The notes beneath the pieces were generated by a model. It did not search any database. It was not told where the DNA came from and saw nothing but the letters and a program-made list of their open reading frames with translations. A DNA stretch of 62,899 nucleotides from Cysteiniphilum litorale (lineage in GTDB: Bacteria > Pseudomonadota > Gammaproteobacteria > Francisellales > Francisellaceae), in the NCBI RefSeq assembly GCF_003428165.1, contig NZ_QLIQ01000016.1, forward strand, positions 1-62,899, read 5' to 3'. Position 1 is the first letter of the stretch; each line of letters starts with the position of its first letter. This document shows, in pieces, positions 36,109 to 45,440 of this stretch. The position numbers and the translations under genes are program-made.

Positions 36109-39100
36109 ATGATGGATTCTAACTTCTCATTTTTAAGTAAGCACATGACGCATGAATTGGTTATTATTCAATATGCTGAAAAATATTTGGATAGCGACCC
36201 TAATGGTAGTGCCACAAAATCACGTACGTTTACTGAGATGCTTGTTAAGCGCATGTATCAAGCCTATCATTTACAGATTCCTTATACCAACAACTTAGCT
36301 TCACTACTACAAAATGATGACTTCACCGACTTTGTTGGCAAAGAAGTCATAAGCCACTTAACCCGTGTACGTTTCTGCGGTAATGATTCAACGCATGAGC
36401 ATAAAGCAACAGCAAATCAAGCTTTTGAAGCATTGCAAAGTGTCTATCTAGTATCGGCATGGTTTGCTATCAGCCAAGGCTGGGTTACTAAAGATCAATT
36501 GCCGCGCTTTAAAAAACCAACACCTCACAAAGTAATTACTTTGAAAGAGGAGGAAGTAAAAAAAGCAAAAGAAGATAAAAAAGCATTAGAAGATAAAATC
36601 AAACAACTTGAAGCCAAGCTTTTAGAACAAAGTAATGCCCTAGCTAAGCAAGAGGTCACCAGCTTAGCCACTGAAGAAATTGCGGCTATCAAAGAGCGCG
36701 GCAGATCAAGCCAAAGTACACTGGACCTTAAAGAAGTTAGTACTCGCGATATCATTAACAGCATGCTAATTGAAGCTAACTGGCGTCTGCCACAAGATAA
36801 TGATCCCAACGTGATTGATGAATTTCGTATTGCTGAGCAATATCGCAATAAGTCAAATCATGGCTATGCCGATTTTGTCCTCTTAGGTAAAAATGGCAAA
36901 GTCATTGGCGTAATTGAAGCCAAATCACCCAAGAAAGATGCAAGCGCTGGAAAATCACAAGCTCAGCTCTATGCCGACGGTATTGAAGCAAAGCAAGGCT
37001 TGCGCCCTGTGATTTTTTACAGTAATGGATATGAAACTTATATTTGGTTTGACAATACAGAGCAAACACCTCGCCGCCTTTATGGCTTCTACTCACAGGA
37101 TGATCTTGAGTACGCACTACAAAAACAGATATATCGCAAGCCTATCGCAAACTTAAGCAAAAACACTGAGATTGCTAATCGTGCTTATCAGCTTAGTGCT
37201 GTTGCTACCGTTGCTGAACAGTTTGGTCGCGGTCTTACCATCAAAGATCGTAAAGCTCTACTTGTTCTGGCAACAGGCACCGGTAAGACACGTGTTGCTA
37301 TCAGCATTTGTGACATGTTACTGCGCGCGGGATTAGCCAAGCGAATTTTATTCTTATGTGATCGACTTGCCCTGCGCAATCAGGCTGAAACACGCTTTAG
37401 AGAGTTTTTAACCAACGAACCGATTGCCTTAATTGATGAGAAATCTGCAAGCACACAAGATGCACGCATTTATCTTGCAACCTACAACACGATGAATAAT
37501 TACTTTAATCGTTTCAGCGTTGGCTTCTTTGATTTGATTATTAGCGATGAGTCACATCGCGGCATTTACAATACCTATCGCAGTTTATTTTTGTACTATG
37601 ACTCTTTTCAGCTTGGATTAACGGCAACGCCTGTTAACTTCACTCACCGCCATACCTTTGAGTTTTTTGAGTGCGAAAATGGTGTTCCTACTTTTCATTA
37701 CAGTTATGACCAAGGTGTTGCCGAAGGCTTTCTATGCGACTATAAAAACATCGAAAACTCAACCCAATTTACCCGCGATGGTGTCAAATATCATGAGCTC
37801 ACCGCTAAACAAAAGCTCGAGTTTGAAGAGTCGTTCAACCTAGAGGAAGATGCGAGCGACGAAGACAAAGAAAAGCACAATATTGAAGCATCACATATCA
37901 ACAAGAAGATCTTTCTAAAAAGTACTTGTCAGCAAATCATGCGTAATCTCATGGATAATGGCATCAAGTCAGCTGTTGATGGGCTTGTTGGCAAAACCAT
38001 TGTCTTTGCACAAAATAATAATCACGCATTAACACTTAAAGAAGTGTTTGATGAGCTATACCCTGAACTTCAAGCACGCAATTTTTGCACGGTAATCACC
38101 TCTAAAGAAGAACATAGTGCCGAGATGTTCTTGCCATATTTTACCGGTGAAAAAACAGATCATAACAAAGATGTTCGCATTGCCATTTCGGTAGATATGC
38201 TTGACACGGGTATTGATATTCCTGAGATCGTTAATCTGGTGTTTGCCAAATCCGTGCGTTCATATACTAAGTTTCTGCAAATGATCGGTCGTGGCACACG
38301 GACTTGCGAGAATCTATTTGGACCTGATAAACACAAAGAGTATTTCCAGATTTTTGATCATCATGGCAATTTTAACCACTTTGGCGAGCGCCAAACTATT
38401 GCACAGCCTTCACGTTCTCGCTCAACCTCTGAGCGTATTATGCTAAAGCGTATAGCACTGGCTGAGCTATTTAACTCACGTGATCAAAAGGCAGATTTTG
38501 ATCATGTTATCGCACTGATCAAAGAAGACCTTATCGCTTTGCCACGCAATAACATTTGTATTAAAGAGCGCCTAAGAGATATCGACGCCATACTTGCTGC
38601 TAATACGCTCAAAATATTCAAACCGCAAACAATTCACACCCTTAAAGATATCGCCTACTTAATGCAGTATTTGCCTAAAAACGGTCACTCACAAGCTAAT
38701 GACTTTGATCACCTGATGACTCAATACGCGCTTGAAGTTGAAAAAGGTGGAAGCAAAACACCTAAAATTGCCGATGGCATCAAAGAATTGTTAAGTCGAC
38801 TTAACCCTGATATCTGTAAAACGCATTTTGAGCAGATTAAATCCTTGGTTGAAACCGATGCACTTGAAAATGCTAAATTTAATGAGCTTGAGACAATCCG
38901 CAACCAATTGCGCGACCTAATGGCAACGCTTAATCGCACTGATTACACTGAGTACCTTAATCGTATTGTCATCGATATCGAAGAAAATCCCGATAAGATT
39001 ATTTACCGCGAATGCAAATACCGAGCCTATGGTGAACGCACGATAGATTACGCCAAGTGCAAGGATGACTTTCAAACGAAGCTGTTGCCGCTTTTTGATC

Positions 39101-39537
39101 AATATGCCTTGTTAGATAAAATCTTTACCAGCGATGACCAGTTAAGCGGTGATGAGATTGCCCAAGCGATGATTATCATTGAAAAAGATGCCAACATCCC
39201 GTTAACAGAGGCCTATGACTTTTTCCCTGAATCAAAGGATAATATCTCCAAGTTATTACGCGCTATTTTCCCACGTAACCCGCTAGAGATTAACAAAGCT
39301 TTTAATACGTTTATTGAAGCACATCCAAACCTTAGCGCAACCGCCATGCAAGCGATTAATATGTTGAAGCGCCAAATTATTCGTAATGGTTTTGTTGCTG
39401 CCGAAGAGCTTACTGGTGCACCATTTAACAGTTTATCGAATGCTGGACTTTATGATGCATTTGAAAGCGATGAAATTACTATTAAAGTAATGCGTAATCT
39501 TGTGACGCCATTTTTACATAAACCCGCAGCTAACTAA
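36109..39537 (+). CDS. hsdR: Type I restriction enzyme R subunit HsdR
   Basis: 1142 residues. An N-terminal DUF4145-like helical part and a coiled coil (about 145-180) are followed by the PD-(D/E)xK nuclease (D255 in YADFVLLG, then E270-A-K272), the superfamily 2 motor with Walker A ATGTGKT (388-394), a DESH motif in place of DEAD and QMIGRGTRT (motif VI), and a C-terminal HsdR domain. It cleaves unmodified DNA after ATP-driven translocation with HsdM and HsdS. GGAG stands eight bases before the ATG. The gene is intact and is separated from hsdM by 420 bases holding a repeat. Confidence 0.94.
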   Translation: MMDSNFSFLSKHMTHELVIIQYAEKYLDSDPNGSATKSRTFTEMLVKRMYQAYHLQIPYTNNLASLLQNDDFTDFVGKEVISHLTRVRFCGNDSTHEHKATANQAFEALQSVYLVSAWFAISQGWVTKDQLPRFKKPTPHKVITLKEEEVKKAKEDKKALEDKIKQLEAKLLEQSNALAKQEVTSLATEEIAAIKERGRSSQSTLDLKEVSTRDIINSMLIEANWRLPQDNDPNVIDEFRIAEQYRNKSNHGYADFVLLGKNGKVIGVIEAKSPKKDASAGKSQAQLYADGIEAKQGLRPVIFYSNGYETYIWFDNTEQTPRRLYGFYSQDDLEYALQKQIYRKPIANLSKNTEIANRAYQLSAVATVAEQFGRGLTIKDRKALLVLATGTGKTRVAISICDMLLRAGLAKRILFLCDRLALRNQAETRFREFLTNEPIALIDEKSASTQDARIYLATYNTMNNYFNRFSVGFFDLIISDESHRGIYNTYRSLFLYYDSFQLGLTATPVNFTHRHTFEFFECENGVPTFHYSYDQGVAEGFLCDYKNIENSTQFTRDGVKYHELTAKQKLEFEESFNLEEDASDEDKEKHNIEASHINKKIFLKSTCQQIMRNLMDNGIKSAVDGLVGKTIVFAQNNNHALTLKEVFDELYPELQARNFCTVITSKEEHSAEMFLPYFTGEKTDHNKDVRIAISVDMLDTGIDIPEIVNLVFAKSVRSYTKFLQMIGRGTRTCENLFGPDKHKEYFQIFDHHGNFNHFGERQTIAQPSRSRSTSERIMLKRIALAELFNSRDQKADFDHVIALIKEDLIALPRNNICIKERLRDIDAILAANTLKIFKPQTIHTLKDIAYLMQYLPKNGHSQANDFDHLMTQYALEVEKGGSKTPKIADGIKELLSRLNPDICKTHFEQIKSLVETDALENAKFNELETIRNQLRDLMATLNRTDYTEYLNRIVIDIEENPDKIIYRECKYRAYGERTIDYAKCKDDFQTKLLPLFDQYALLDKIFTSDDQLSGDEIAQAMIIIEKDANIPLTEAYDFFPESKDNISKLLRAIFPRNPLEINKAFNTFIEAHPNLSATAMQAINMLKRQIIRNGFVAAEELTGAPFNSLSNAGLYDAFESDEITIKVMRNLVTPFLHKPAAN

Positions 39538-39555
39538 GCTTGTGCAGTTTATGCC

Positions 39556-39842
39556 AACACCCCGTCAGCCTACGGCTGCCACCCCTCTTGCAAAGAGGGG
39601 AATTTTTCACCATTGCCATGGCTTCTATGTTGCTCATTCTATGTAACATTACAGACACCCCATTGAGTGAACTGCCCACACACCTAAAAGCTTACCCCCT
39701 CTTTGCAACAGAATGGTTATTAACGATTATTCAAACACTTGCAAAATCATAACGTCACACCACCCTACAACCTGTAGCTTTAAGCAGCACGCTTAATTCC
39801 CCTCTTTGCAAGAGGGGTGCCGAGCTTGCGAGGCGGGGTGTT
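39556..39842 (-). repeat. Inverted-repeat element, long copy 3 (hsdR-hsdM spacer)
   Basis: The same arms as copies 1, 2 and 7, in reverse orientation (AACACCCCGTCAGCC... left, ...GAGGCGGGGTGTT right), but the arms enclose about 190 bases instead of about 25. The interior starts with CACCATTGCCAT, shared with copies 4 and 5, then is unrelated. No coding capacity is believable in it. It fills most of the 420-base space between hsdR and hsdM; the remaining 115 bases before hsdM show no clear promoter. Confidence 0.8.
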
Positions 39843-39957
39843 GGACAAAGCAGCAGCATATACCGATAATCACGTTTAAAAATCTATTTACAATCCTTAG
39901 CCTTTTACGTTATAACAACTGCCATTAATAAAGCATCTACTCTAAGACAAATCACAC

Positions 39958-41490
39958 ATGATTACAGGCGATTTAAAAAGCAAAATTGATAGCATTTGGT
40001 TGCATTTTCACACCGGTGGCGTCACCAATCCATTAACGGTTATTGAGCAGATTTCTTTTTTGATGTTCTTGCGTCTTCTAGATATCAAAGAAAGCAATAA
40101 TGAACTCCAAGCACGTTGGGTCAATACCGAATTCACCCCAATTTTCAAAGCCAATGAGCAACATCTACGTTGGTCACACTTTAAAAACCTACCTGCAGGC
40201 GAGGTATTTGAAACGGTGCGTGATAAAGTGTTCAAGCATATGCGTGAATTAGCTGATGGCACAGATAACAAGCTTGGCAAGTATATGAAAGACGCGCAGC
40301 TGATGATCCAAAAACCATCGCTATTAACCAAAGCGATTGAGATGATCGATAACTTACCGATTACCAATAATGACGTCAAAGGCGATTTGTACGAATATCT
40401 CTTATCCAAGCTCACAACAGCAGGCATTAATGGGCAGTTTCGTACACCAAGGCATATTATCAACATGATGGTGGAGATCATGGATCCAAACCCAGAATAT
40501 GAACGTATCTGTGATCCGGCATGCGGCACTGCGGGCTTTCTGGTTGCGACCATGGAGTATTTACAAAAGACCTTTACCTCAAAAGATGGCATCATCAGCC
40601 ATGAAGATGGACAAATAACCTATAGCGGCGATCTGTTGACACCTTATCGCCAGCATATCCAGAGTGATCTTTTGCACGGCTTTGACTTTGATGCAACGAT
40701 GCTAAGAATTGCTGCGATGAATCTCATGCTTCACGGCATCGATACTCCCCTTATTCACTATCAAGACACCTTAGCGAAAGGCTTTAGCAAAGATGACAAA
40801 GGCAACAGACAACTTTACGCGCATGAGTATTTTGATCTAATCCTTGCCAATCCACCGTTTAAAGGGAGTCTGGATGCCGATGATGTTGCCGCTGATATTT
40901 TAAATGTTGTTAGCACCAAGAAAACTGAACTATTATTTTTAGCGCTGATTTTACGCATGTTGAAAAACGGTGGCAGATCGGCAACGATTGTCCCTGATGG
41001 TGTATTATTTGGCTCATCCAAGGCCCATGTTGCCATTCGCAAAAAGCTCGTCGAAGAAAATGCGTTAAAAGGGGTTATTGCTCTGCCTTCTGGCGTGTTT
41101 AAGCCATACGCTGGTGTTTCCACTGCGATCTTGATTTTCCAAAAAGCGGGCAAAACCGACAAAACCTTTTACTATAACGTCAAAAATGATGGCTTTTCAT
41201 TGGATGATAAGCGTAATCCAATCACTGATAATGACCTACCAGATTTAATCGACAAATGGCGCCAGCAAACAACACTTGATCTAACGGATAAAACCAAGCA
41301 AGCCTTTGTTGTCGATATCGAAGAAATCCGTGCGAATAACTACGATCTATCGATTAACCGCTACCAAGAGATTGAGCATCAAGCAATTGAGTATCCACCA
41401 ACGACAGAAATCCTTGCTGAGATTAATGACCTTGAGCGTCAGATTCAGTCAGGATTGAGCAATTTACAGCAATTATTGGAGGAGAAGTGA
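39958..41490 (+). CDS. hsdM: Type I DNA methyltransferase M subunit HsdM
   Basis: 510 residues. An N-terminal HsdM helical domain (WLHFHTGGVTNPLTVIEQIS) precedes the N6-adenine methyltransferase domain with AdoMet motif CDPACGTAGF (185-194) and catalytic NPPF (298-301). It methylates adenine in the sequence chosen by HsdS. It overlaps hsdS by four bases (ATGA), so the pair is translationally coupled. Confidence 0.96.
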   Translation: MITGDLKSKIDSIWLHFHTGGVTNPLTVIEQISFLMFLRLLDIKESNNELQARWVNTEFTPIFKANEQHLRWSHFKNLPAGEVFETVRDKVFKHMRELADGTDNKLGKYMKDAQLMIQKPSLLTKAIEMIDNLPITNNDVKGDLYEYLLSKLTTAGINGQFRTPRHIINMMVEIMDPNPEYERICDPACGTAGFLVATMEYLQKTFTSKDGIISHEDGQITYSGDLLTPYRQHIQSDLLHGFDFDATMLRIAAMNLMLHGIDTPLIHYQDTLAKGFSKDDKGNRQLYAHEYFDLILANPPFKGSLDADDVAADILNVVSTKKTELLFLALILRMLKNGGRSATIVPDGVLFGSSKAHVAIRKKLVEENALKGVIALPSGVFKPYAGVSTAILIFQKAGKTDKTFYYNVKNDGFSLDDKRNPITDNDLPDLIDKWRQQTTLDLTDKTKQAFVVDIEEIRANNYDLSINRYQEIEHQAIEYPPTTEILAEINDLERQIQSGLSNLQQLLEEK

Positions 41491-42659
41491 TGTATCCAAT
41501 GGTTGCTTTGGGAGATGTAACTAATATTATTTCAGGAAGCACCCCATCAACATCTAATGAAACATACTGGGGTAATAATTACTTTTGGATAACACCCGCA
41601 GACATTAATGAACATACTGGAAAATTCATTTCTACTACAGCAAAGATGATTACTCAAAAGGCTGTAGATAAATGCAACTTGAAAAAACTGCCCATTGGTA
41701 GCGTATTATTATCAAGCAGAGCACCTATAGGAAAAGTTACGATAAATCAGAACGAAATGTATTGTAACCAAGGTTTTAAGTGCTTCGTATGTGACAACAA
41801 ACTCATTGACAATAACTTTCTATATTATTTCCTGAAAAAAAACACTGACATGCTAAACAACTTAGGAAGAGGGGCAACTTTTAAAGAAATATCTAAATCC
41901 ATTGTTTCCGAAATACACATTCCCAAGCCAACGATTACAACCCAAAAAAAAATAGCTGCTATTCTTGATCAAGCACAATCTTTAATTGATTGCCGCAAAC
42001 AACAAATCACAAAGCTTGATCAACTGGCACAAAGCACGTTTTTGGAAATGTTTGGTGATCCGATAACAAATCCGATGGGGTGGGAAAGCATACCACTTGG
42101 CAAACTTATGACTATCGTCCGTGGCGGTTCCCCCAGACCAATAGATGAATACTTAAATGGTACTATTCCTTGGATCAAAATTAGTGATGGGACTACCGAA
42201 GACAGTATGTATATATCTCAAACAAAACAACATATCATTGAAAAAGGACTAAACAAAACCAGAGTAGTCAATCCTGATGATGTAATTTTTGCTAACTGCG
42301 GAGTTAGTCTGGGATTCGCTAGAATTATGAAAATTCAAGGCTGTATTCATGATGGCTGGTTGGCATTTAAAGATATTTCACCATCTTTAAACAAAATCTT
42401 TTTGCTAAAACTTATTAATTTACAGACTGCTTATCTACGCAGCATTGCACCAGATGGTACACAACCAAACCTCAACACTACTATCATGAAGGCACATATT
42501 ATTATGCTACCTCCACTGAGTAGACAAACCCAATTTGCCTTGATCATTGAAGCAATTGAAGCGCAAAAAGCACAACTTAAACAAAGCTTGGTACAGCTTG
42601 AGACACAATTTAATGCTTTAATGCAACGGGCATTTAATGGTGAGTTAATCCCTGAGTAA
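41487..42659 (+). CDS. hsdS: Type I restriction-modification specificity subunit HsdS
   Basis: 390 residues in the usual two-fold layout: target recognition domain 1 (about 1-150, ISGSTPSTSNETYWG...ITPADI), a helical spacer (QKKIAAILDQAQSLIDCRKQQ), domain 2 (about 195-345, VRGGSPRPIDEY...ISDGT), and a second helical spacer (EAIEAQKAQLKQSL). The two domains each read half of a bipartite site; the site cannot be deduced here. A long repeat begins two bases after its stop. Confidence 0.93.
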   Translation: MMYPMVALGDVTNIISGSTPSTSNETYWGNNYFWITPADINEHTGKFISTTAKMITQKAVDKCNLKKLPIGSVLLSSRAPIGKVTINQNEMYCNQGFKCFVCDNKLIDNNFLYYFLKKNTDMLNNLGRGATFKEISKSIVSEIHIPKPTITTQKKIAAILDQAQSLIDCRKQQITKLDQLAQSTFLEMFGDPITNPMGWESIPLGKLMTIVRGGSPRPIDEYLNGTIPWIKISDGTTEDSMYISQTKQHIIEKGLNKTRVVNPDDVIFANCGVSLGFARIMKIQGCIHDGWLAFKDISPSLNKIFLLKLINLQTAYLRSIAPDGTQPNLNTTIMKAHIIMLPPLSRQTQFALIIEAIEAQKAQLKQSLVQLETQFNALMQRAFNGELIPE

Positions 42660-42661
42660 GC

Positions 42662-42965
42662 AACACCCCGTCAGCCTGCGGCTGCCACCCCTCTTGCAAA
42701 GAGGGGAATTTATGATCATTGCCATAGCTACGATGCTATGTTTGATCTATTTCACCAACATCACAAATATGCCGTACAACTAAACTCAAATAATCACAGG
42801 TCTTAACTGCCCTATAACGCTCGTGAATCATTTTGTCGTGTTTAATGTCAAAGAAGTTTTTGATAATTTTAAGTCATTGGATTGCCGGTAATAGCTTGGG
42901 TTTAAGCGACACGCCCCCATTCCCCTCTTTGCAAGAGGGGTGCCAAGCTTGCGCGGCGGGGTGTT
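42662..42965 (-). repeat. Inverted-repeat element, long copy 4 (after hsdS)
   Basis: Reverse orientation; ends AACACCCCGTCAGCC and GGCGGGGTGTT, the same CCCCTCTTGCAAAGAGGGG arms, and a roughly 205-base interior that starts ATGATCATTGCCAT, like copies 3 and 5, and then diverges. It begins two bases after the hsdS stop and could also act as the operon's transcript end. The 318 bases between hsdS and the DUF559 gene hold nothing else that I can identify. Confidence 0.8.
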
Positions 42966-42977
42966 GGAAGAGCAGCT

Positions 42978-43379
42978 CTAAATTCTTGGCATATACCGCC
43001 CATCAATCGATTGCAAACGAAACGCTAAAACGCACTTAAGATAATCCATCACACCTTGAAGATTGCGTTTTACATCTTGATCCAAAATATGAATTACTTG
43101 CAGCTGATATTGTCGCAAATAGCTTTCTCTTTCAGCATCATATGCCACTTTAAAATCATGACTGTAGCCATCCACTTCAATCACTACACCTAAGCTGTGG
43201 CAGTAAAAATCAACGATATAATGACCAATAATTTTCTGCCGATCGAACTTAAAACCAAGTAACTGTTTTGCCTTTAACTCTTGCCATAACAGCACCTCTG
43301 ATAAATTTCCAGACTTCCTCAGCTCGCGAGCATAGACCTTTAAACGATTATTTTGTGGTAACTTATCCCACGGATACAT
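42978..43379 (-). CDS. DUF559-domain (Vsr-like) endonuclease-like protein
   Basis: 133 residues from ATG 43379; an upstream TTG at 43409 could add ten. It contains the DUF559 pattern: ARELRKSGNLSEVLLWQELK, then a PD-(D/E)xK-like core with GFKFDRQKIIGHYIVDFYC and VVIEVDGYSH. The family resembles very-short-patch-repair endonucleases and often travels next to restriction systems or as a stand-alone cargo gene; its substrate is unknown. It lies between two repeat copies on the opposite strand from hsdMS. Confidence 0.8.
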   Translation of the reverse strand: MYPWDKLPQNNRLKVYARELRKSGNLSEVLLWQELKAKQLLGFKFDRQKIIGHYIVDFYCHSLGVVIEVDGYSHDFKVAYDAERESYLRQYQLQVIHILDQDVKRNLQGVMDYLKCVLAFRLQSIDGRYMPRI

Positions 43380-43449
43380 GACAAGTCCAATATTGCTATA
43401 CCATAGCAACAGTATAGCTAGCGGTTTAAATTCTAGATGCTATTTTTAA

Positions 43450-43500
43450 AACACCCCGTCAGCCTGCGGCTGCCACCCCTCTTGCAAAGAGGGGAATTTA
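43450..43500 (-). repeat. Inverted-repeat element, half copy 5
   Basis: Only one end is present: AACACCCCGTCAGCC, the CAGCCTGCGGCTG hairpin and one CCCCTCTTGCAAAGAGGGG arm, followed by AACCATTGCCAT as in the long copies. The opposite arm is missing; 50 bases further on a different hairpin pair stands instead. The outer TTTTTAAAACACC end resembles the short copies. Confidence 0.75.
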
Positions 43501-43549
43501 TAACCATTGCCATATTGACTATATGATATGCCATTGATTTTATAGATAC

Positions 43550-43588
43550 CCCCGGGTAAACCCGGGGTTCTAAGGCAGCAAAGCTGCC
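43550..43588. repeat. Two adjacent perfect hairpins
   Basis: CCCCGGGT/ACCCGGGG with a two-base loop (43550-43567) is followed six bases later by GGCAGC/GCTGCC with an AAA loop (43574-43588). Neither is followed by a T run, so this is not an ordinary terminator. It sits where the second arm of repeat copy 5 would be expected. The remainder of 43380-43724 shows no gene. Confidence 0.7.
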
Positions 43589-43724
43589 AGTTATTACAAA
43601 TAGAGCGCCGAAAATACAGCACCATGCCATTAGCTCATATACTTTAACCAATCACTAACCTTAACCTCCCTCTCACAATAAGAATGGATGCCAAAAATTG
43701 CCCGAATATTTAAAAGCCATCATA

Positions 43725-44294
43725 CTACACCACTGTATTACCTTTATCATCCGTCGTGGTTGTCTCGTGTTTTGTTTCATAAAAGTATTCAAATTTAAGA
43801 TGCTTCAGCCCACCTAATTCGCTATCAACACACATATGAAAACCATTTGAGCGATCACCAACGGGAAAACGTTTGAATTGTTCACGCAGTTTTTTGGCGC
43901 TAAATGACTCATTTTTAGTAATGCCATATCGCAATTTAAGCATTTTATTGAAACTACATTTTGTGAGCCTGGAAACAGCATGGCTTAATGGGTATACAAA
44001 GTGCATATAAATACATAGTGCGACAAGAAAACTAAGTCCTGACACCACCAAAAGCCTAACCTGCCATTCTTTAGCATATAGCTCAAACGCGCTATAGCCG
44101 ACAGTAATACCTAATGCGACAAATAACCAAATAAAACCCCATGCTTTCGTTGTGCCAAAAGAGATATCATCGCCATACATTGGCAGATCTTCTGCCGCGG
44201 CACTTAGACTTTTTTCAACCTTTGCCAACGTCGGGGCATTATTAATTGCATTGATCGTACTGTGTAATGTTGCTAAAACTTTATTATTCATCAC
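43725..44294 (-). CDS. Hypothetical membrane protein (possibly truncated DUF3137-like)
   Basis: 189 residues with two adjacent transmembrane helices (about 50-70 and 79-101) between a cytoplasmic N-terminus and a soluble tail. The pattern of a helix pair followed by a beta-rich part ending YETKHETTTTDDKGNTVV recalls DUF3137 membrane proteins, which normally continue well beyond such a TTDxKGN turn. The frame stops right there, so the gene may have lost its C-terminal half. The family call is tentative. Function unknown. Confidence 0.55.
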   Translation of the reverse strand: MMNNKVLATLHSTINAINNAPTLAKVEKSLSAAAEDLPMYGDDISFGTTKAWGFIWLFVALGITVGYSAFELYAKEWQVRLLVVSGLSFLVALCIYMHFVYPLSHAVSRLTKCSFNKMLKLRYGITKNESFSAKKLREQFKRFPVGDRSNGFHMCVDSELGGLKHLKFEYFYETKHETTTTDDKGNTVV

Positions 44295-44378
44295 AAGCTC
44301 CTTATTGCGTTGATAAGCAATAAGATAAACGGCATTTGCGACATATAGCGTCGCATCTTGTGATTTTTTGAGATATTT

Positions 44379-45440
44379 TTACAAATTCTGCGCTTTGTGC
44401 TGCAAATAGTGATCAACAAGCACTAATGCCAACATCGCCTCAGCGATCGGCACACCGCGAATGCCGACACATGGGTCATGGCGTCCTTTGGTAATGACCT
44501 CACATTGATCGCCATGAATATCAATTGAGCGCCCAGGCACTAAAATGCTTGAGGTGGGTTTAAAGGCAATACTCGCCAAAATATCTTGCCCTGAGGAGAT
44601 CCCACCTAAAATGCCACCGGCGTGATTAGTTAAAAAGCCTTGGTCTTTAATGTACTCATCGCGATGCTCACTACCTTTTTGGCTAACAACATCAAAACCA
44701 TCACCAATAGCTACTGCTTTAACGGCATTAATACTCATCAATGCTTTGGCAATATCAGCATCTAAGCGATCAAATACTGGTTCACCCAATCCAACAGGGA
44801 TATTGCGTGCAACAACATTAACCTTTGCACCAATAGAATCCCCTTGTTTGCGAATGGACTGCATCAACTCCTCAAGCTGTTGGATCTTTTGAGGATCCGC
44901 ACAGAAAAAAGGATTCTGCTCAATAAAACTTTGATCTTTAAGCTCAAGTTCAATATCACCAATTTTTGAAACATAGCCAAATATTTCGCTATTAAATCGC
45001 TCTTTTAATATCTTTTTAGCAATCGCACCTGCTGCTACACGCATCGCTGTTTCTCGAGCTGATGAGCGTCCACCACCACGATAATCGCGAATACCATATT
45101 TATGAAAATAGGTAAAATCAGCATGTCCAGGGCGAAACTGATCTTTGATCTCGCCATAGTCTTTGGATTTTTGATCGGTATTTTCAATAATTAAACCAAT
45201 CGGCGTACCTGTTGTTTTACCTTCAAACACACCGGATAAAATCTTGACCTGATCGGGTTCGCGTCGCTGTGTGGTAAACTTTGACTGCCCTGGTTTACGT
45301 CGATCTAAATCTACTTGAAGATCCTCTTCACTCAATAATAGTCCTGGCGGGCAGCCATCAACAATGGCTCCTAGTGCCAAACCATGACTCTCACCAAAGG
45401 TGGTGACCTTAAATAAGGTTCCTAATGTATTACCTGGCAT
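44379..45440 (-). CDS. aroC: Chorismate synthase AroC
   Basis: 353 residues from ATG 45440 ([20 protein letters not shown]), preceded by GAGGG eight bases away. A longer in-frame start at 45488 would lie inside prmB and adds no family sequence. Signatures are GESHG, the RPGHAD and [12 protein letters not shown] segments and [12 protein letters not shown]2-dependent last step of the shikimate pathway. It overlaps the prmB stop by 11 bases, indicating coupled translation. Confidence 0.95.
   Translation of the reverse strand: MPGNTLGTLFKVTTFGESHGLALGAIVDGCPPGLLLSEEDLQVDLDRRKPGQSKFTTQRREPDQVKILSGVFEGKTTGTPIGLIIENTDQKSKDYGEIKDQFRPGHADFTYFHKYGIRDYRGGGRSSARETAMRVAAGAIAKKILKERFNSEIFGYVSKIGDIELELKDQSFIEQNPFFCADPQKIQQLEELMQSIRKQGDSIGAKVNVVARNIPVGLGEPVFDRLDADIAKALMSINAVKAVAIGDGFDVVSQKGSEHRDEYIKDQGFLTNHAGGILGGISSGQDILASIAFKPTSSILVPGRSIDIHGDQCEVITKGRHDPCVGIRGVPIAEAMLALVLVDHYLQHKAQNL

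Noticed and set aside
39540-39752. 70-codon frame in the hsdR-hsdM spacer
   Set aside because: It lies in repeat copy 3, translates hairpin sequence and has no ribosome binding site.
40008-40595. 195-codon open frame antisense to hsdM
   Set aside because: It is a mirror of the hsdM reading frame, has no ribosome site and low-complexity Ser/Leu-rich content; hsdM is certain.
31216-43500. Recurring repeats considered as a CRISPR array
   Set aside because: Copies are kilobases apart, palindromic in arms and loop, and without regular spacers or cas genes.
43433-43651. 72-codon minus-strand frame in the repeat region
   Set aside because: Its C-terminus is translated repeat sequence; there is no ribosome site or family match.
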